Assembly (NCBI GenBank): GCA_963966185.1
Contig: CAWZYM010000174.1
Coordinates: forward strand, 490,001-554,000
Source of the DNA: Rhabditoides inermis
Lineage: Eukaryota; Nematoda; Chromadorea; Rhabditida; Rhabditidae
Direction of reading: 5' to 3'
Length of the DNA: 64,000 nt
Shown: positions 1-9,671 of the stretch, in pieces
How positions within the stretch are numbered: position 1 is the stretch's first letter
Layout of the letters: every line of letters begins with the position of its first letter
Program-made: the position numbers and the translations under genes
The notes under the pieces: generated by a model
Seen by the model: the letters and a program-made list of their open reading frames with translations, nothing else
Databases searched by the model: none
Told to the model about the DNA's origin: nothing

Positions 1-1239
1 ATCAGTAGCTGGTTGACAATGATTAGTTATCACGGATCTAATATTATAAAATCTCTACTCTCGCCTTTGATCACAGACAGCCGCTCCGCGCGCCTCAGCG
101 GTCAAACTCTATCAGTAGCTGGTTGACAATGATTAGTTATCACGGATCTAATATTATAAAATCTCTACTCTCGCCTTTGATCACAGACAGCCGCTCCGCG
201 CGCCTCAGCGGTCAATTTCTATCAGTAGCTGGTTGACCCAGATTAGTTATCACGGATCTAGTATTATAAAATCTCTACTCTCGCCTTTGATCACAGACAG
301 CCGCTCCGCGCGCCTCAGCGGTCAAACTCTATCAGTAGCTGGTTGACAATGATTAGTTATCACGGATCTAACATTATAAAATCTCTACTCTCGCCTTTGA
401 TCACAGACAGCCGCTCCGCGCGCCTCAGCGGTCAATTTCTATCAGTAGCTGGTTGACAATGATCAGTTATCACGGATCTGATATTATAAAATATCTAGAT
501 CTACTCTCGCCTTTGATCACAGACAGCCGCTCCGCGCGCCTCAGCGGTCAAATTCTATCAGTAGCTGGTTGACAATTATTAGTTATCACGGATCTGATAT
601 TATAAAATCTCTACACTCGCCTTTGATCACAGACAGCCGCTCCGCGCGCCTCAGCGGTCAAATTCTATCAGTAGCTGGTTGACAATGATTATTTATCACG
701 GATTTGATATTATAAACTATCTACTCTCGCCTTTGATCACAGACAGCCGCTCCGCGCGCCTCAGCGGTCAAACTCTATCAATAGCTGGTTGACAATGATT
801 AGTTGTTACGGATCTAATAATATAAAATCTCTACTCTCGCCTTTGATCACAGACAGCCGCTCCGCGCGCATCAGCGGTTTAACTCTATCAGTAGCTGGTT
901 GACAATGATTAGTTATCACGGATCTAATATTATAAAATCTCTACTCTCGCCATTGATCATAGACAGCCGCTCCGCGCGCCTCCGCGGTCAAATCCTATCA
1001 TTAGCTGGTTGACAATGATTAGTTATCACGGATCTAATATTATAAAATATCTACTCTCGCCTTTGATCACAGACAGCCGCTCCGCGCGCATCAGCGGTTT
1101 AACTCTATCAGTAGCTGGTTGACAATGATTAGTTATCACGGATCTAATATTATAAAATCTCTACTCTCGCCTTTGATCATAGACAGCCGCTCCGCGCGCC
1201 TCCGCGGTCAAATCCTATCAGTAGCTGGTTGACAATTAT
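1..1239. repeat. 110-bp satellite array
   Basis: About eleven head-to-tail copies of a 110-bp unit. The phrase ATCAGTAGCTGGTTGAC recurs at 1, 111, 221 and onward. Each unit runs from an AT-rich part (GGATCTAATATTATAAAAT) through CTCTACTCTCGCC to a CpG-rich part (CCGCTCCGCGCGCCTCAGCGG). Copies differ by point changes and a few small indels, for example a six-base insertion in the unit near 495. No coding potential is seen. The array ends by grading into the lead-in of core C1. Confidence 0.95.
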
Positions 1240-1315
1240 TATTTATTTTAGATCCAAGTAGACTTTATAGTTATCACTGATCTAATGTTATAATATATGT
1301 ATAAAAAAGAGAGAT

Positions 1316-1356
<41 letters not shown>

Positions 1357-1513
1357 CGGCTGGATGACAATTTCTATTTTATATGTATCCAAGTAGACTT
1401 TATAGTTATCACTGATCTATGACAATATAAGAGAAAAATAAATTGTAAGAGAGAGAGAGAGAGAGAGACGAAAAAGAGAGGAATGAGAAAAGGAGGTGGT
1501 ACTACAAAGTACT
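1240..1513. repeat. Core C1 lead-in with two GA microsatellites
   Basis: Two diverged 110-bp-like lead-ins (TTATCACTGATCTAATGTTATAA and a second copy near 1390) each run into a GA-rich microsatellite, at about 1303-1351 and 1447-1497. The same arrangement precedes most other cores. The lead-in keeps the 110-bp unit's order of motifs (GCTGGTTGACAAT, TTATCAC, ATCTAAT, TATAA), so it looks derived from that satellite. Confidence 0.85.
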
Positions 1514-2630
1514 TCGCCTCGCCTCACTTCCCTGATTGAACATACAATGACGTGAGTGCATATAGTAATGTTTCATTGTATGTGCTCAGAAAATTGTTGT
1601 TGGAGTGTGGTGAGCTGTTTCGTAGTGCGTGGTGATGTTCTCGCTCATTTGCACAATTGACTGTCTCTTTCTCTAACAGCAGACAGACTGGCAGCTGGCG
1701 CACTCTCACCTCGCCACACTCTCTCGTCGCGGGGCAATAAAACGACGTCGATTAGAGGAATTTAATTGATAGCGGGCGTCAGAGGTCACAAAAAGATGCA
1801 AATTTCGGTAGAAGTGTAGTGGCCACCTATTTGCATGTTGTAGTAAAGGGAGACCTTACACGGTTGCCTAGTTTTCTTGAACAGCCCGCGACAACTGTTT
1901 GGTGTCGCCTCGCCTCGACTAAATCACTTCGTGAAAGGGAACCAGGAGGAGTTATAAAAAGATTACGGGCAGATTTGTAGGTGAGGGAGTGTAGAGGAGT
2001 GACGTCGAAACCGTTTTTCGATAGCTGAAGTCTGCGATCCGCAGTACTCGTTCTTGTAAGGCCTACTCGATGCAACCGTTCAACGACCTAACCGTCTCTT
2101 CATCTGACACACTATTTCGCTCTTTTTTTCTGTCTGACTCTCTCTGATTACGCGCTATTTCGTCGAATTTTCTTTAGGGCTCATAGCTCCGCGGATATGA
2201 GAGATAAAGGGCTGAAAATTGGAATCCTGCATCTCGGGACCGAGACCATCGGATCGATGTCACGTTTGGCTAGATAGGAGTAGTGGCTGGCGCGGTAGAG
2301 CGATGGACGGACGGACAAAAAGTGCGGAAACCATAGGGCATTTTACACTTACACCCGACTAGCGCGCTTCGCGCGCTAGACATATAGGTATAAAATAGAG
2401 AAAAAATTATCTATCGATTGATATATAGATTGATTTAATATGTGCTCTGGAAGTGCTATTAGGAGCTGTGATAGAAGTGCTGTTGTCAGTCTTCCAGTAG
2501 ATGACTGATCTTTATTTATTTCTTTTTTTTATTTTCAGTAATTTTAAACAATTAGAAAGTGTCACAGTCTATCTGGTTGATAGTATCTGGTTGACTGTTT
2601 TTCTACAGATGTATTTACTATGCTCATAGA
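1514..2630. repeat. Macrosatellite core, copy C1
   Basis: First of 15 cores. It starts at CGCCTCGCCTCAC and ends near the phrase TTTACTATGCTCATAGAAGG, where the 139-bp satellite begins. The head (1514-2330) is GC-richer. The tail (2380-2630) is AT-rich and holds a long pyrimidine run ending TTTTCAG near 2539. Stems visible here are GCGACA/TGTCGC (1888-1908), CTGCG/CGCAG (2032-2044, loop ATC), TCTCGG/CCGAGA (2232-2245), CATCG/CGATG (2247-2259) and CTAGCGCGC/GCGCGCTAG (2359-2379). A short GGAC tetranucleotide run follows near 2302. Minus-strand ORFs of 61 and 82 codons lie in it, but I do not regard them as genes. Function unknown. Confidence 0.9.
1888..2379. other. Hairpin series within core C1
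   Basis: Five separate perfect stems occur in this part of the core, listed in the C1 entry. The same stems are found in most other cores. Loops differ between cores: the CTGCG stem has loop ATC here, ATT in most copies and AAT in C4. The last hairpin, with 9-bp arms around TTC, marks the head-tail boundary of the core. Whether these act in RNA, in DNA, or not at all is unknown. Confidence 0.55.
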
Positions 2631-3900
2631 AGGCGCTCCGGCACGCTCCGCTGTCAGAGCATATCAGTAGATCAGTAATAAAAATAACAATAATGATCAC
2701 TGATACTGATTTGCATTTTCTCCTACTCTCTGATATTTCACTCTCTCGTATGCACATGGAGGGCGCTCCGGCACGCTTCGCGCGCCTCCGCGGTCAAAGC
2801 CGATCAGTGAATCAGTAATTATAATAATATACTGATCACTGATACTGATATGCCTTCTCTCCGACTCTCTGATCTTTCTTTCTCTCGTATGCACATAGAA
2901 AGCGCTCCGGCACGCTTCGCGCGCCTCCGCGGTCAAAATATATCAGTAGATCAGTAATAGTAAGAATGCATTGATCACTGCTACTGATATGAATTTTCTC
3001 CTACTCTCTGATATTTCACTCTCTCGTATGCACATGGAGGGCGCTCCGGCACGCTTCGCGCGCCTCCGCGGTCAAAGCCGATCAGTGAATCAGTAATTAT
3101 AATAATATACTGATCACTGATACTGATATGCCTTCTCTCCGACTCTCTGATCTTTCTTTCTCTCGTATGCACATAGAAAGCGCTCCGGCACGCTTCGCGC
3201 GCCTCCGCGGTCAAAATATATCAGTAGATCAGTAATAGTAAGAATGCATTGATCACTGCTACTGATATGAATTTTCTCCGACTCTCTGATCGTTCACTTT
3301 CTCGTATGCACATAGAAAGCGCTCCGGCACGCTCCGCGCGCCTCCGCGGTCAAAATATATCAGTAGATCAGTAATAGTAAGAATGCATTGATCACTGCTA
3401 CTGATATGAATTTTCTCCGACTCTCTGATCTTTCTTTCTCTCGTATGCACATAGAAAGCGCTCCGGCACGCTCCGCGCGCCTCCGCGGTCGAAATATATC
3501 AGTAGATCAGTAATAGTAAGAATGCATTGATCACTGCTACTGATATGAATTATCTCAGACTCTTTGATCTTTCACTCTCTCGTATGCACATAGAAAGCGC
3601 TCCGGCACGCTCCGCGCGCCTCCGCGGTCAAAGCCTATCAGTAGATCAGTAATAATAAGAATAAATATTGATCACTGCTACTGATATGCATTTTATCCGA
3701 CTCTCTGATCGTTCACCTTCTCGTATGCACATAAAAAGCGCTCCGGCACGCTTCGCGCGCCTCCGCGGTCAAAGTATATCGGTAGATCAGTAAAAATAAG
3801 AATATATTGATCACTGATACTGATATGCATTTTCTCCGACTCTCTGAAATTTTACTCTCTCGTATGCACAAAGAGGGCGCTCCGGCACACTCCGCGGTAA
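2631..3900. repeat. 139-bp satellite array
   Basis: About nine units of the 139-bp satellite. Each has ATCAGTAGATCAGTAA, an AT-rich spacer, TTGATCACTG, CTGATATGCATTTTCTCC, GACTCTCTGATC, TCTCGTATGCACATAG and a CpG-rich end GCGCTCCGGCACGC...CGCGG. A two-unit block (about 278 bp) is duplicated around 2697-3214. The last unit has a shortened GC box (CGGCACACTCCGCGG), a form that commonly precedes a core lead-in. Confidence 0.93.
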
Positions 3901-3950
3901 AAGCCTATCAGTAGCTGGTTGACAATTTTTATTTATTAGAGATACAAATT

Positions 3951-3975
3951 AGAGAGGGCGCGCAGCGCCCTCTCT
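3951..3975. other. Terminal hairpin of E1
   Basis: Arms AGAGAGGGCGC and GCGCCCTCTCT (11 bp, perfect) enclose loop GCA, right at the element edge. The same arms occur in E2 (loop TGC) and, one base shorter, in E3 (loop GCCA). Confidence 0.85.
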
Positions 3976-4268
3976 CTTGGGTTAAAATAAGGCTCGCGCC
4001 AGAATTTTCAAGTAGCGATATCCAAAGGACATGTTAGCAACAATGTGAAGTCTTCCAATTTATGTTAGTTAGATTCGCACGGTTCCATAGGGCAGATCAC
4101 TAATTGACGGCATCTTTGTATCTTTTCTCCGAAAGAAGTTATGAGCGATCTCGCACTCGCACTAGGCGAAAGGCCAGCGTGTGGGTGGGTGTCGTTTCCA
4201 GTCACGCTAGCTGATAGCTAGCCCTCTGCTGGCGGGCGAGCGCGAGAGCACGCGAGAGAGCACGCTGT

Positions 4269-6390
4269 TTGGAGAGAGACAGATGTACTTTGGTGGCTGC
4301 GATCAGTAGGAATTTAGTAAGGGGAGAGAGAAAGAGAGAACGAGAGAACGAGAGAACGAGAGAACGAGAGAACGAGAGAACGAGAGAACGAGAGAAAAGG
4401 AGAAAAAGAGAGGAGGGAAGGAGGGAAGGAGAGACGGAGAGAACGAGAGAACGAGAGAACGAGAGAAGGATAGAAAGAGAGAACGAGAGAACGAGAGAAC
4501 CAGAGAAAGAGAGAAAGATATAAAAAGAGAACGAGAGAGCTAGAGAACGAGAGAAAGAGAGAAAGGGAGAAGGAGGGAAGGAGGGATGGAGAGAAGAAGA
4601 GAAGGATAGAAAGAGAGAACGAGAGAACTAGAGAACGAAAGAAAGAGAGAAAGAGAGAAAGAGATAAAGAGAGAACGAGAGAAAGCGAGAACGATATAAC
4701 GAGAGAATTAGAGAACGAGAGAAAGAGAGAATGGGAGGAGGAGGGAAGGAGGGAAGGAGAGAAAGAGAGAAAGAGAGAACGAGAAAACGAGAAAACGAGA
4801 GAAAGAGAAAACGAGAGAAAGAGAGAACGATATAACGAGAGAGCTAGAGAACGAGAGAAAGAGAGAAAGGGAGAAGGAGGGAAGGAGGGATGGAGAGAAG
4901 AAGAGAAGGAGAGAAGGAGAGAACTAGAGAAAAAAGAGAAAGAGAGAAAGAGAGAAAGAGAGAAAGAGAGAAAGAGAGAAAGAGAGAAAGAGAGAAAGAG
5001 AGAAAGAGAGAAAGAGAGAAAGAGAGAAAGAGAGAAAGAGATAATGAGAGAACGAGAGAAAGAGAAACCGATAGAAAGAGAAAACGAGTGAAAGAGAGAA
5101 CGATATAACGAGAGAACTAGAGAACGAGAGAAAGAGAGAAAGTGAGAAGGCGGGAAGGAGGGAAGGAAAGAAGGAGAGAACGAGACAACGAGAGAACGAG
5201 ACAACGAGACAACGAGACAACGAGACAACGAGAGAACGAGAAAACGAGAGCACGAGAGAACGAGAGAAAGAGAGAACGATATAACGATATAACGAGAGAA
5301 ATAGAGAACGAGAGAAAGAGAGAAAGAGAGAAGGAGAGAAGGAGGGAAGAAGAGAAGGAGAGACGGAGAGAACGAGAGAACGAGAGAACGAGAGAACGAG
5401 AGAAGGATAGAAAGAGAGAACGAGATAAAGAGAGAACGAGAGAACGAGAGAACGAGAGAACGAGAAAACGAGAGAAAGAGAGAACAAGAGAAAGAGAGAA
5501 CGAAAGAAAGAGAGAACGATATAACTAGAGAACGAGAGAACGAGAGGAAGAGAGAAGGAGGGTGGTAGGAGGGAGGGAGGGAAGAAGAGAAGGAGAGACG
5601 GAGAGACGGAGAAAACGAGAGAACGAGAGAACGAGAAACGAGAGAACGAGAGAACGAGAGAACGAGAGAACGAGAGAATGAGAGAAAGAGAGAAAGAGAG
5701 AAAGAGAGAACGAGAGAAAGAGAGAACTGGAGAACTAGAGAAAAAGAGAAAGGGAGAAGGAGGGAAGGAGGGAAGGAGAGAAGAAGAGAAGGAGACACGC
5801 GAGAACGAGAGAACGAGAGAACGAGAGAACGAGAGAACGAGAGAACGAGAGAACGAGAAAACGAAATAACGAGAGAACTAGATAACGAGAGAACGAGAGA
5901 ACGAGAGAAAGAGAGAAAGGGAGAAGGGGGGAAGGAGGGAAGGAGGGAAGGAGAGAAGGAGAGACGGAGAGACGGAGAGAACGAGAGAACGAGAGAACGA
6001 GAGAACGAGAGAACGAGAGAACGAGAGAAAGAGAGAAAAGAGAGAAAAGAGAGAACGAGAGAAAGAGAGAAAAGAGAGAAAGGGAGAAAGAGAGAACGAG
6101 AGAACGAGAGAACGAGAGAACTAGAGAACGAGAGAAAGAGAGAAAGGGATAACGAGAGAACGAGAGAAAGAGAGAACGAGAGAAAGAGAGAACGAGAGAA
6201 AGAGAGAAGGAAAGAAGGAGGGAAGGAAGGAAGGAGGGAAGGAGAGGAGGAGAGGAGGAGAGAAGGGGAGAAGGAGAGAAGGAGGGAAGGAATGGGAGGA
6301 GAGAAGGAGGAAAGGAGAGGAGGAGAGAAGGAAAGAAGGAGAGAAGGAGGGAAGGAATGGAAGGAGAGAACGAGAGAACGAGAAAATATC
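4269..6390. repeat. 2.1-kb purine (A/G) low-complexity tract
   Basis: Nearly pure A+G on the plus strand, made of drifting GAGAAC, GAGAAA and GGAGGGA motifs. It yields long open frames on both strands (up to 722 codons of Ser/Leu/Phe on the minus strand). Those frames come from composition and are not genes. The tract lies inside E1; E2 has a shorter pyrimidine-rich tract on the plus strand, in the reverse orientation. Confidence 0.93.
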
Positions 6391-6489
6391 GAATAAATTT
6401 GAAATGAAATTGATGAAATAATGAGAGAAGAACATGTTACATGTATGAAGACGAGAGAGAAAATTTCTATGAAATTCAACAAAAGGACA

Positions 6490-6987
6490 TATATTATCTT
6501 TTAAAAGTACTTCCGTAAAAAGTGTTGTTTGTGTTAACCTGATTCAAGAAAAGCGCATGCATATATTATTAATTTTCGAAAAATCAAATCGTAAACACCT
6601 GAACATGAAAACTAACACAAACTTGCTCTTTCAAAACGTTGAATAATTTTTGAATAATTAATGTTGAATAATTCCATGTTTTATTTTTTTTGACATTTTT
6701 ATACCTGAAACATTGAGTCAAACAACATCACGAATAACATTTTATTTTACTGATAAACCATAAATAATAAACCGCAAAAAACACTAAATAAACAAAACAA
6801 TCGTATTATTCTGAATGTTACGTGTAACTATTCTATATTCGTTTGAAAGAGCAAGTTTGTGTTAGTTTTCATGTTCAGGTGTTTACGATTTGATTTTTCG
6901 AAAATTAATAATATATGCATGCGCTTTTCTTGAATCAGGTTAACACAAACAACACTTTTTACGGAAGTACTTTTAAAAGATAATATA
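6490..6987. repeat. 147-bp inverted repeat in E1
   Basis: The arms 6490-6636 and 6841-6987 are near-perfect reverse complements around a roughly 204-bp AT-rich spacer. The outer ends read TATTATCTTTTAAAAG and its complement. The outer side of the right arm is the end of E1, so this is a subterminal inverted repeat. The last four bases of the right arm are already host sequence that happens to match. Confidence 0.85.
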
Positions 6988-8222
6988 ATTTATAGTTATC
7001 ACCTGTCGTATGCACACAGAGGGCGCTCAGGCACGCTCCGCGCGCCTCCGCGTTCAAAGCCGATCAGTAGATCAGTAATAATAATTATATATTTATCACT
7101 GATACTGATATGCATTTTCTCCGACTCTCTGATCTTTCACGCTCTCGTATACTCAAAGAAGGCGCTCAGGCACGCTCCGCGCGCCTCCGCGTTCAAAGCC
7201 GATCAGTAGATCAGTAATAATAATTATATATTTATCACTGATACTGATATGCATTTTTTCCGACTCTCTGATCTTTCACTCTCTCGTATGCACATAGAAG
7301 GCGCTCCGGCACGCTCCGCGCGCCTCCGCGTTCAAAGCCGATCAGTAGATCAGTAATAATAATTATATATTTATCACTGATACTGATATGCATTTTTTCC
7401 GACTCTCTGATCTTTCACTCTCTCGTTTGCACATAGAAGGCGCTCCGGCACGCTCCGCGCGCCTCCGCGGTCAAAGCCGATCAGTAGATGAATAATAATA
7501 ATAATATTTTGATCACTGATACTGATATTCATTTTCTCCGATTCTCTGATCTTTTACTCTCTCGTATGCACATAGAGGGCGCTCCGGCACGCTCCGCGCG
7601 CCTCCGCGGTCAAAGCCGATCAGTAGATGAAAAATAATAATAATATTTTGATCACTGATACTGATATGCATTTTCTCCGACTCTCTGATCTTTCACGCTC
7701 TCGTATACTCAAAGAAGGCGCTCAGGCACGCTCCGCGCGCCTCCGCGTTCAAAGCCGATCAGTAGATCAGTAATAATAATTATATATTTATCACTGATAC
7801 TGATATGCATTTTTTCCGACTCTCTGATCTTTCACTCTCTCGTATGCACATAGAAGGCGCTCCGGCACGCTCCGCGCGCCTCCGCGTTCAAAGCCGATCA
7901 GTAGATCAGTAATAATAATTATATATTTATCACTGATACTGATATGCATTTTTTCCGACTCTCTGATCTTTCACTCTCTCGTTTGCACATAGAAGGCGCT
8001 CCGGCACGCTCCGCGCGCCTCCGCGGTCAAAGCCGATCAGTAGATGAATAATAATAATAATATTTTGATCACTGATACTGATATTCATTTTCTCCGATTC
8101 TCTGATCTTTTACTCTCTCGTATGCACATAGAGGGCGCTCCGGCACGCTCCGCGCGCCTCCGCGGTCAAAGCCGATCAGTAGATGAAAAATAATAATAAT
8201 ATTTTGATCACTGATACTGATA
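6984..8222. repeat. 139-bp satellite with 4-unit higher-order repeat
   Basis: Begins with a scrap of core lead-in (TATAATTTATAGTTATCAC) and then 139-bp units. The unusual phrase CTCTCGTATACTCAAAG occurs at 7143 and again 556 bp later, which is four units, so a four-unit block was duplicated as a whole. The second copy is cut by E2. Confidence 0.9.
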
Positions 8223-8338
8223 TATTTTCTTTAAAAAGTACTTGCGTAAACAAATGAACTTTGTCTTGTCCCAATGCAGCAAAAGCACATGCATAAAGCG
8301 TTTACAAATACTAACACAAACCTGCGCCTCTCTCTTCC

Positions 8339-8373
<35 letters not shown>

Positions 8374-8586
8374 TCTCTTTCTCTCTCCCCTCTCTCTGTC
8401 TTCTCTCTCTCTAATATGGACGTATGGCGTTATTCATTTGTATTGTTATATTTCATCGGTTAATGTCCACTGTCCGTTATGCGCAGGTTTGTGTTAGTAT
8501 TTGTAAACGCTTTATGCATGTGCTTTTGCTGCATTGGGACAAGACAAAGTTCATTTGTTTACGCAAGTACTTTTTAAAGAAAATAT
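8223..8586. repeat. 105-bp inverted repeat in E2
   Basis: Arms 8223-8327 and 8481-8586 are reverse complements around a 153-bp pyrimidine-rich spacer containing a CT microsatellite (about 8330-8412). It is homologous in place and partly in sequence to the inverted repeat of E1: both contain AAGTACTT, CATGCAT and CTAACACAAAC. Confidence 0.85.
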
Positions 8587-8724
8587 ATGTCCTTTTGTTA
8601 AATTTCATAGAAATTTTGAATATGTGCTGAATTATGACTATTCATATGAATTTTATCAAAAACTACTATCTCTCACTCACTCTGTTCTCTCCTTCTCTTT
8701 GTCCCTTCTCTCTCTTTCACTGTT

Positions 8725-8769
<45 letters not shown>

Positions 8770-9441
8770 ACACTGTTCTCTCTCTCACTCTTTCACTCTC
8801 TTACTTTCTGCCCTTCTCTCTCTGTCTCTTTATATTTTCTGCTCTTCTATCAATGTTGACAAATACTAACACAAACTCTCGGCCGTTCTCTCTCTTCTCA
8901 CTCTCATGTACCACAGATCACACGTTACCTTTCGGATCGCCGTTACGTTTCACAAAAAAACGTTTTTCCCCACATATTTTCTCACTACCGTTCGGAGTCG
9001 CGCCTACTGCGCTCTTTCTCCTGGTTATAGTTGGCGGACCCAAAACAACGCAAACCCGGCGCGAATTAGACGCTGGCGGCGGCGGGGCGAACTACACTCA
9101 AAGTGCGAGTTGGAGAACACGGGCAGAAAACGCCGAGAGAGTACGCTTTCGGGAGAGAGTCAGCGTTACCGGACACGACACCCACCCACCCACCCACCCA
9201 CCCACCCACACGCTGGCCTCTCACCTCATGGGTGCGCGAGATCGCTCATAACTTCTTTCGGAGAAAAGATACAAAGATGCCATCAATTAGTGATCTGGCC
9301 TACGGAACCGTGCGAATCTAACTAACATGAATTGGATGAGTTCACATTCCTGCTAACATGATTTTTGGATATAGCTTCTTGAAAATTCTGGCGCGAGCCC
9401 TATCCTAAGCCAAAAGAGAGGGCGCTGCGCGCCCTCTCTAA
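8223..9441 (+). mobile_element. Helitron-like hairpin-ended element E2 (1.2 kb)
   Basis: Interrupts a 139-bp unit. The local unit variant reads CTGATA then TTCATTTT, and these halves flank the insert at 8222 and 9442, so the joint is A|T. It starts TATTTTCTTTAAAAAG and ends with an 11-bp-arm hairpin plus AA (CTAA). Positions 9240-9414 match the reverse complement of 3976-4150 in E1, so it is the same family in the opposite orientation. A roughly 300-bp unique middle (8880-9175) has no recognisable gene. A (CCCA)n run lies at 9180-9208. It is shorter than E1 mainly because the low-complexity tract is short. Confidence 0.6.
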
Positions 9442-9671
9442 TTCATTTTTTCCGACTCTCTGATCTTTCACTCTCTCGTATGCACATAGAAGACGCTCCG
9501 GCACGCTCCGCGCGCCTCCGCGTTCATAGCCGATCAGTAGATCAGTAATAATAATTATATATTTATCACTGATACTGATATGCTTTTTCTCCGACTCTCT
9601 GATCTTTCACTCTCTCGTATGCACATAGAGGGCGCTCCGGCACGCTCCGCCCGCCTCCGCGGTCAAAGCCG
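9442..9671. repeat. 139-bp satellite, about 1.7 units
   Basis: Resumes the 139-bp unit broken by E2 and runs to CGATCAGTAG, where the array changes to the 110-bp family. Confidence 0.9.

Larger units (their letters stand above)
3949..6983 (-). mobile_element. Helitron-like hairpin-ended element E1 (3.0 kb)
   Basis: The element interrupts a core lead-in. The intact lead-in elsewhere reads GATACAAA then TATAATTTATAG; here these halves flank the insert at 3948 and 6984. Read on the minus strand it begins TTATCTTTTAAAAG, has a long inverted repeat near that end and a large purine tract, and ends in an 11-bp-arm hairpin followed by AA (so CTAA). The junctions fit insertion between A and T without a target duplication, as in Helitrons, or a 2-3 bp duplication. 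There is no 5' TC and no Rep/helicase gene, so it would be non-autonomous. Related elements are E2 and E3. A general foldback element is the alternative. Confidence 0.6.

Noticed and set aside
1..1239. CRISPR-like array
   Set aside because: The units are contiguous 110-bp tandem repeats with no distinct spacers, and no cas genes are present. They are satellite DNA.
1524..1709. 61-75-codon minus-strand ORF at the start of many cores (RVRQLPVCLLLEKETVNCAN)
   Set aside because: Same reasoning; its C-terminal part runs into the diverged lead-in in some copies and has no conserved end.
1827..2075. 82-86-codon minus-strand ORF repeated in 12 cores (for example at 11391-11651, 27686-27946 and 58366-58614)
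   Set aside because: Many differences between copies change the residue, C5 and C8 lack the full frame, the start is not constant, and no family is recognised. Its persistence is explained by low divergence between cores. Codon-based dN/dS over many copies could reopen the question.
2278..2315. tRNA-like phrase GGCGCGGTAGAGCGATGG in the cores
   Set aside because: It resembles a D-arm/A-box, but no matching anticodon arm, acceptor stem or B-box follows at the right distance.
4314..6482. 722-codon minus-strand open frame rich in Ser, Leu and Phe
   Set aside because: It is the translation of the purine tract. Other frames on both strands are also open, no domain is present, and composition explains it.
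8534..9325. Plus-strand ORFs of 72-205 codons across E2
   Set aside because: They read through CT and CCCA simple sequence; no domain is seen and the overlapping frames are equally open.
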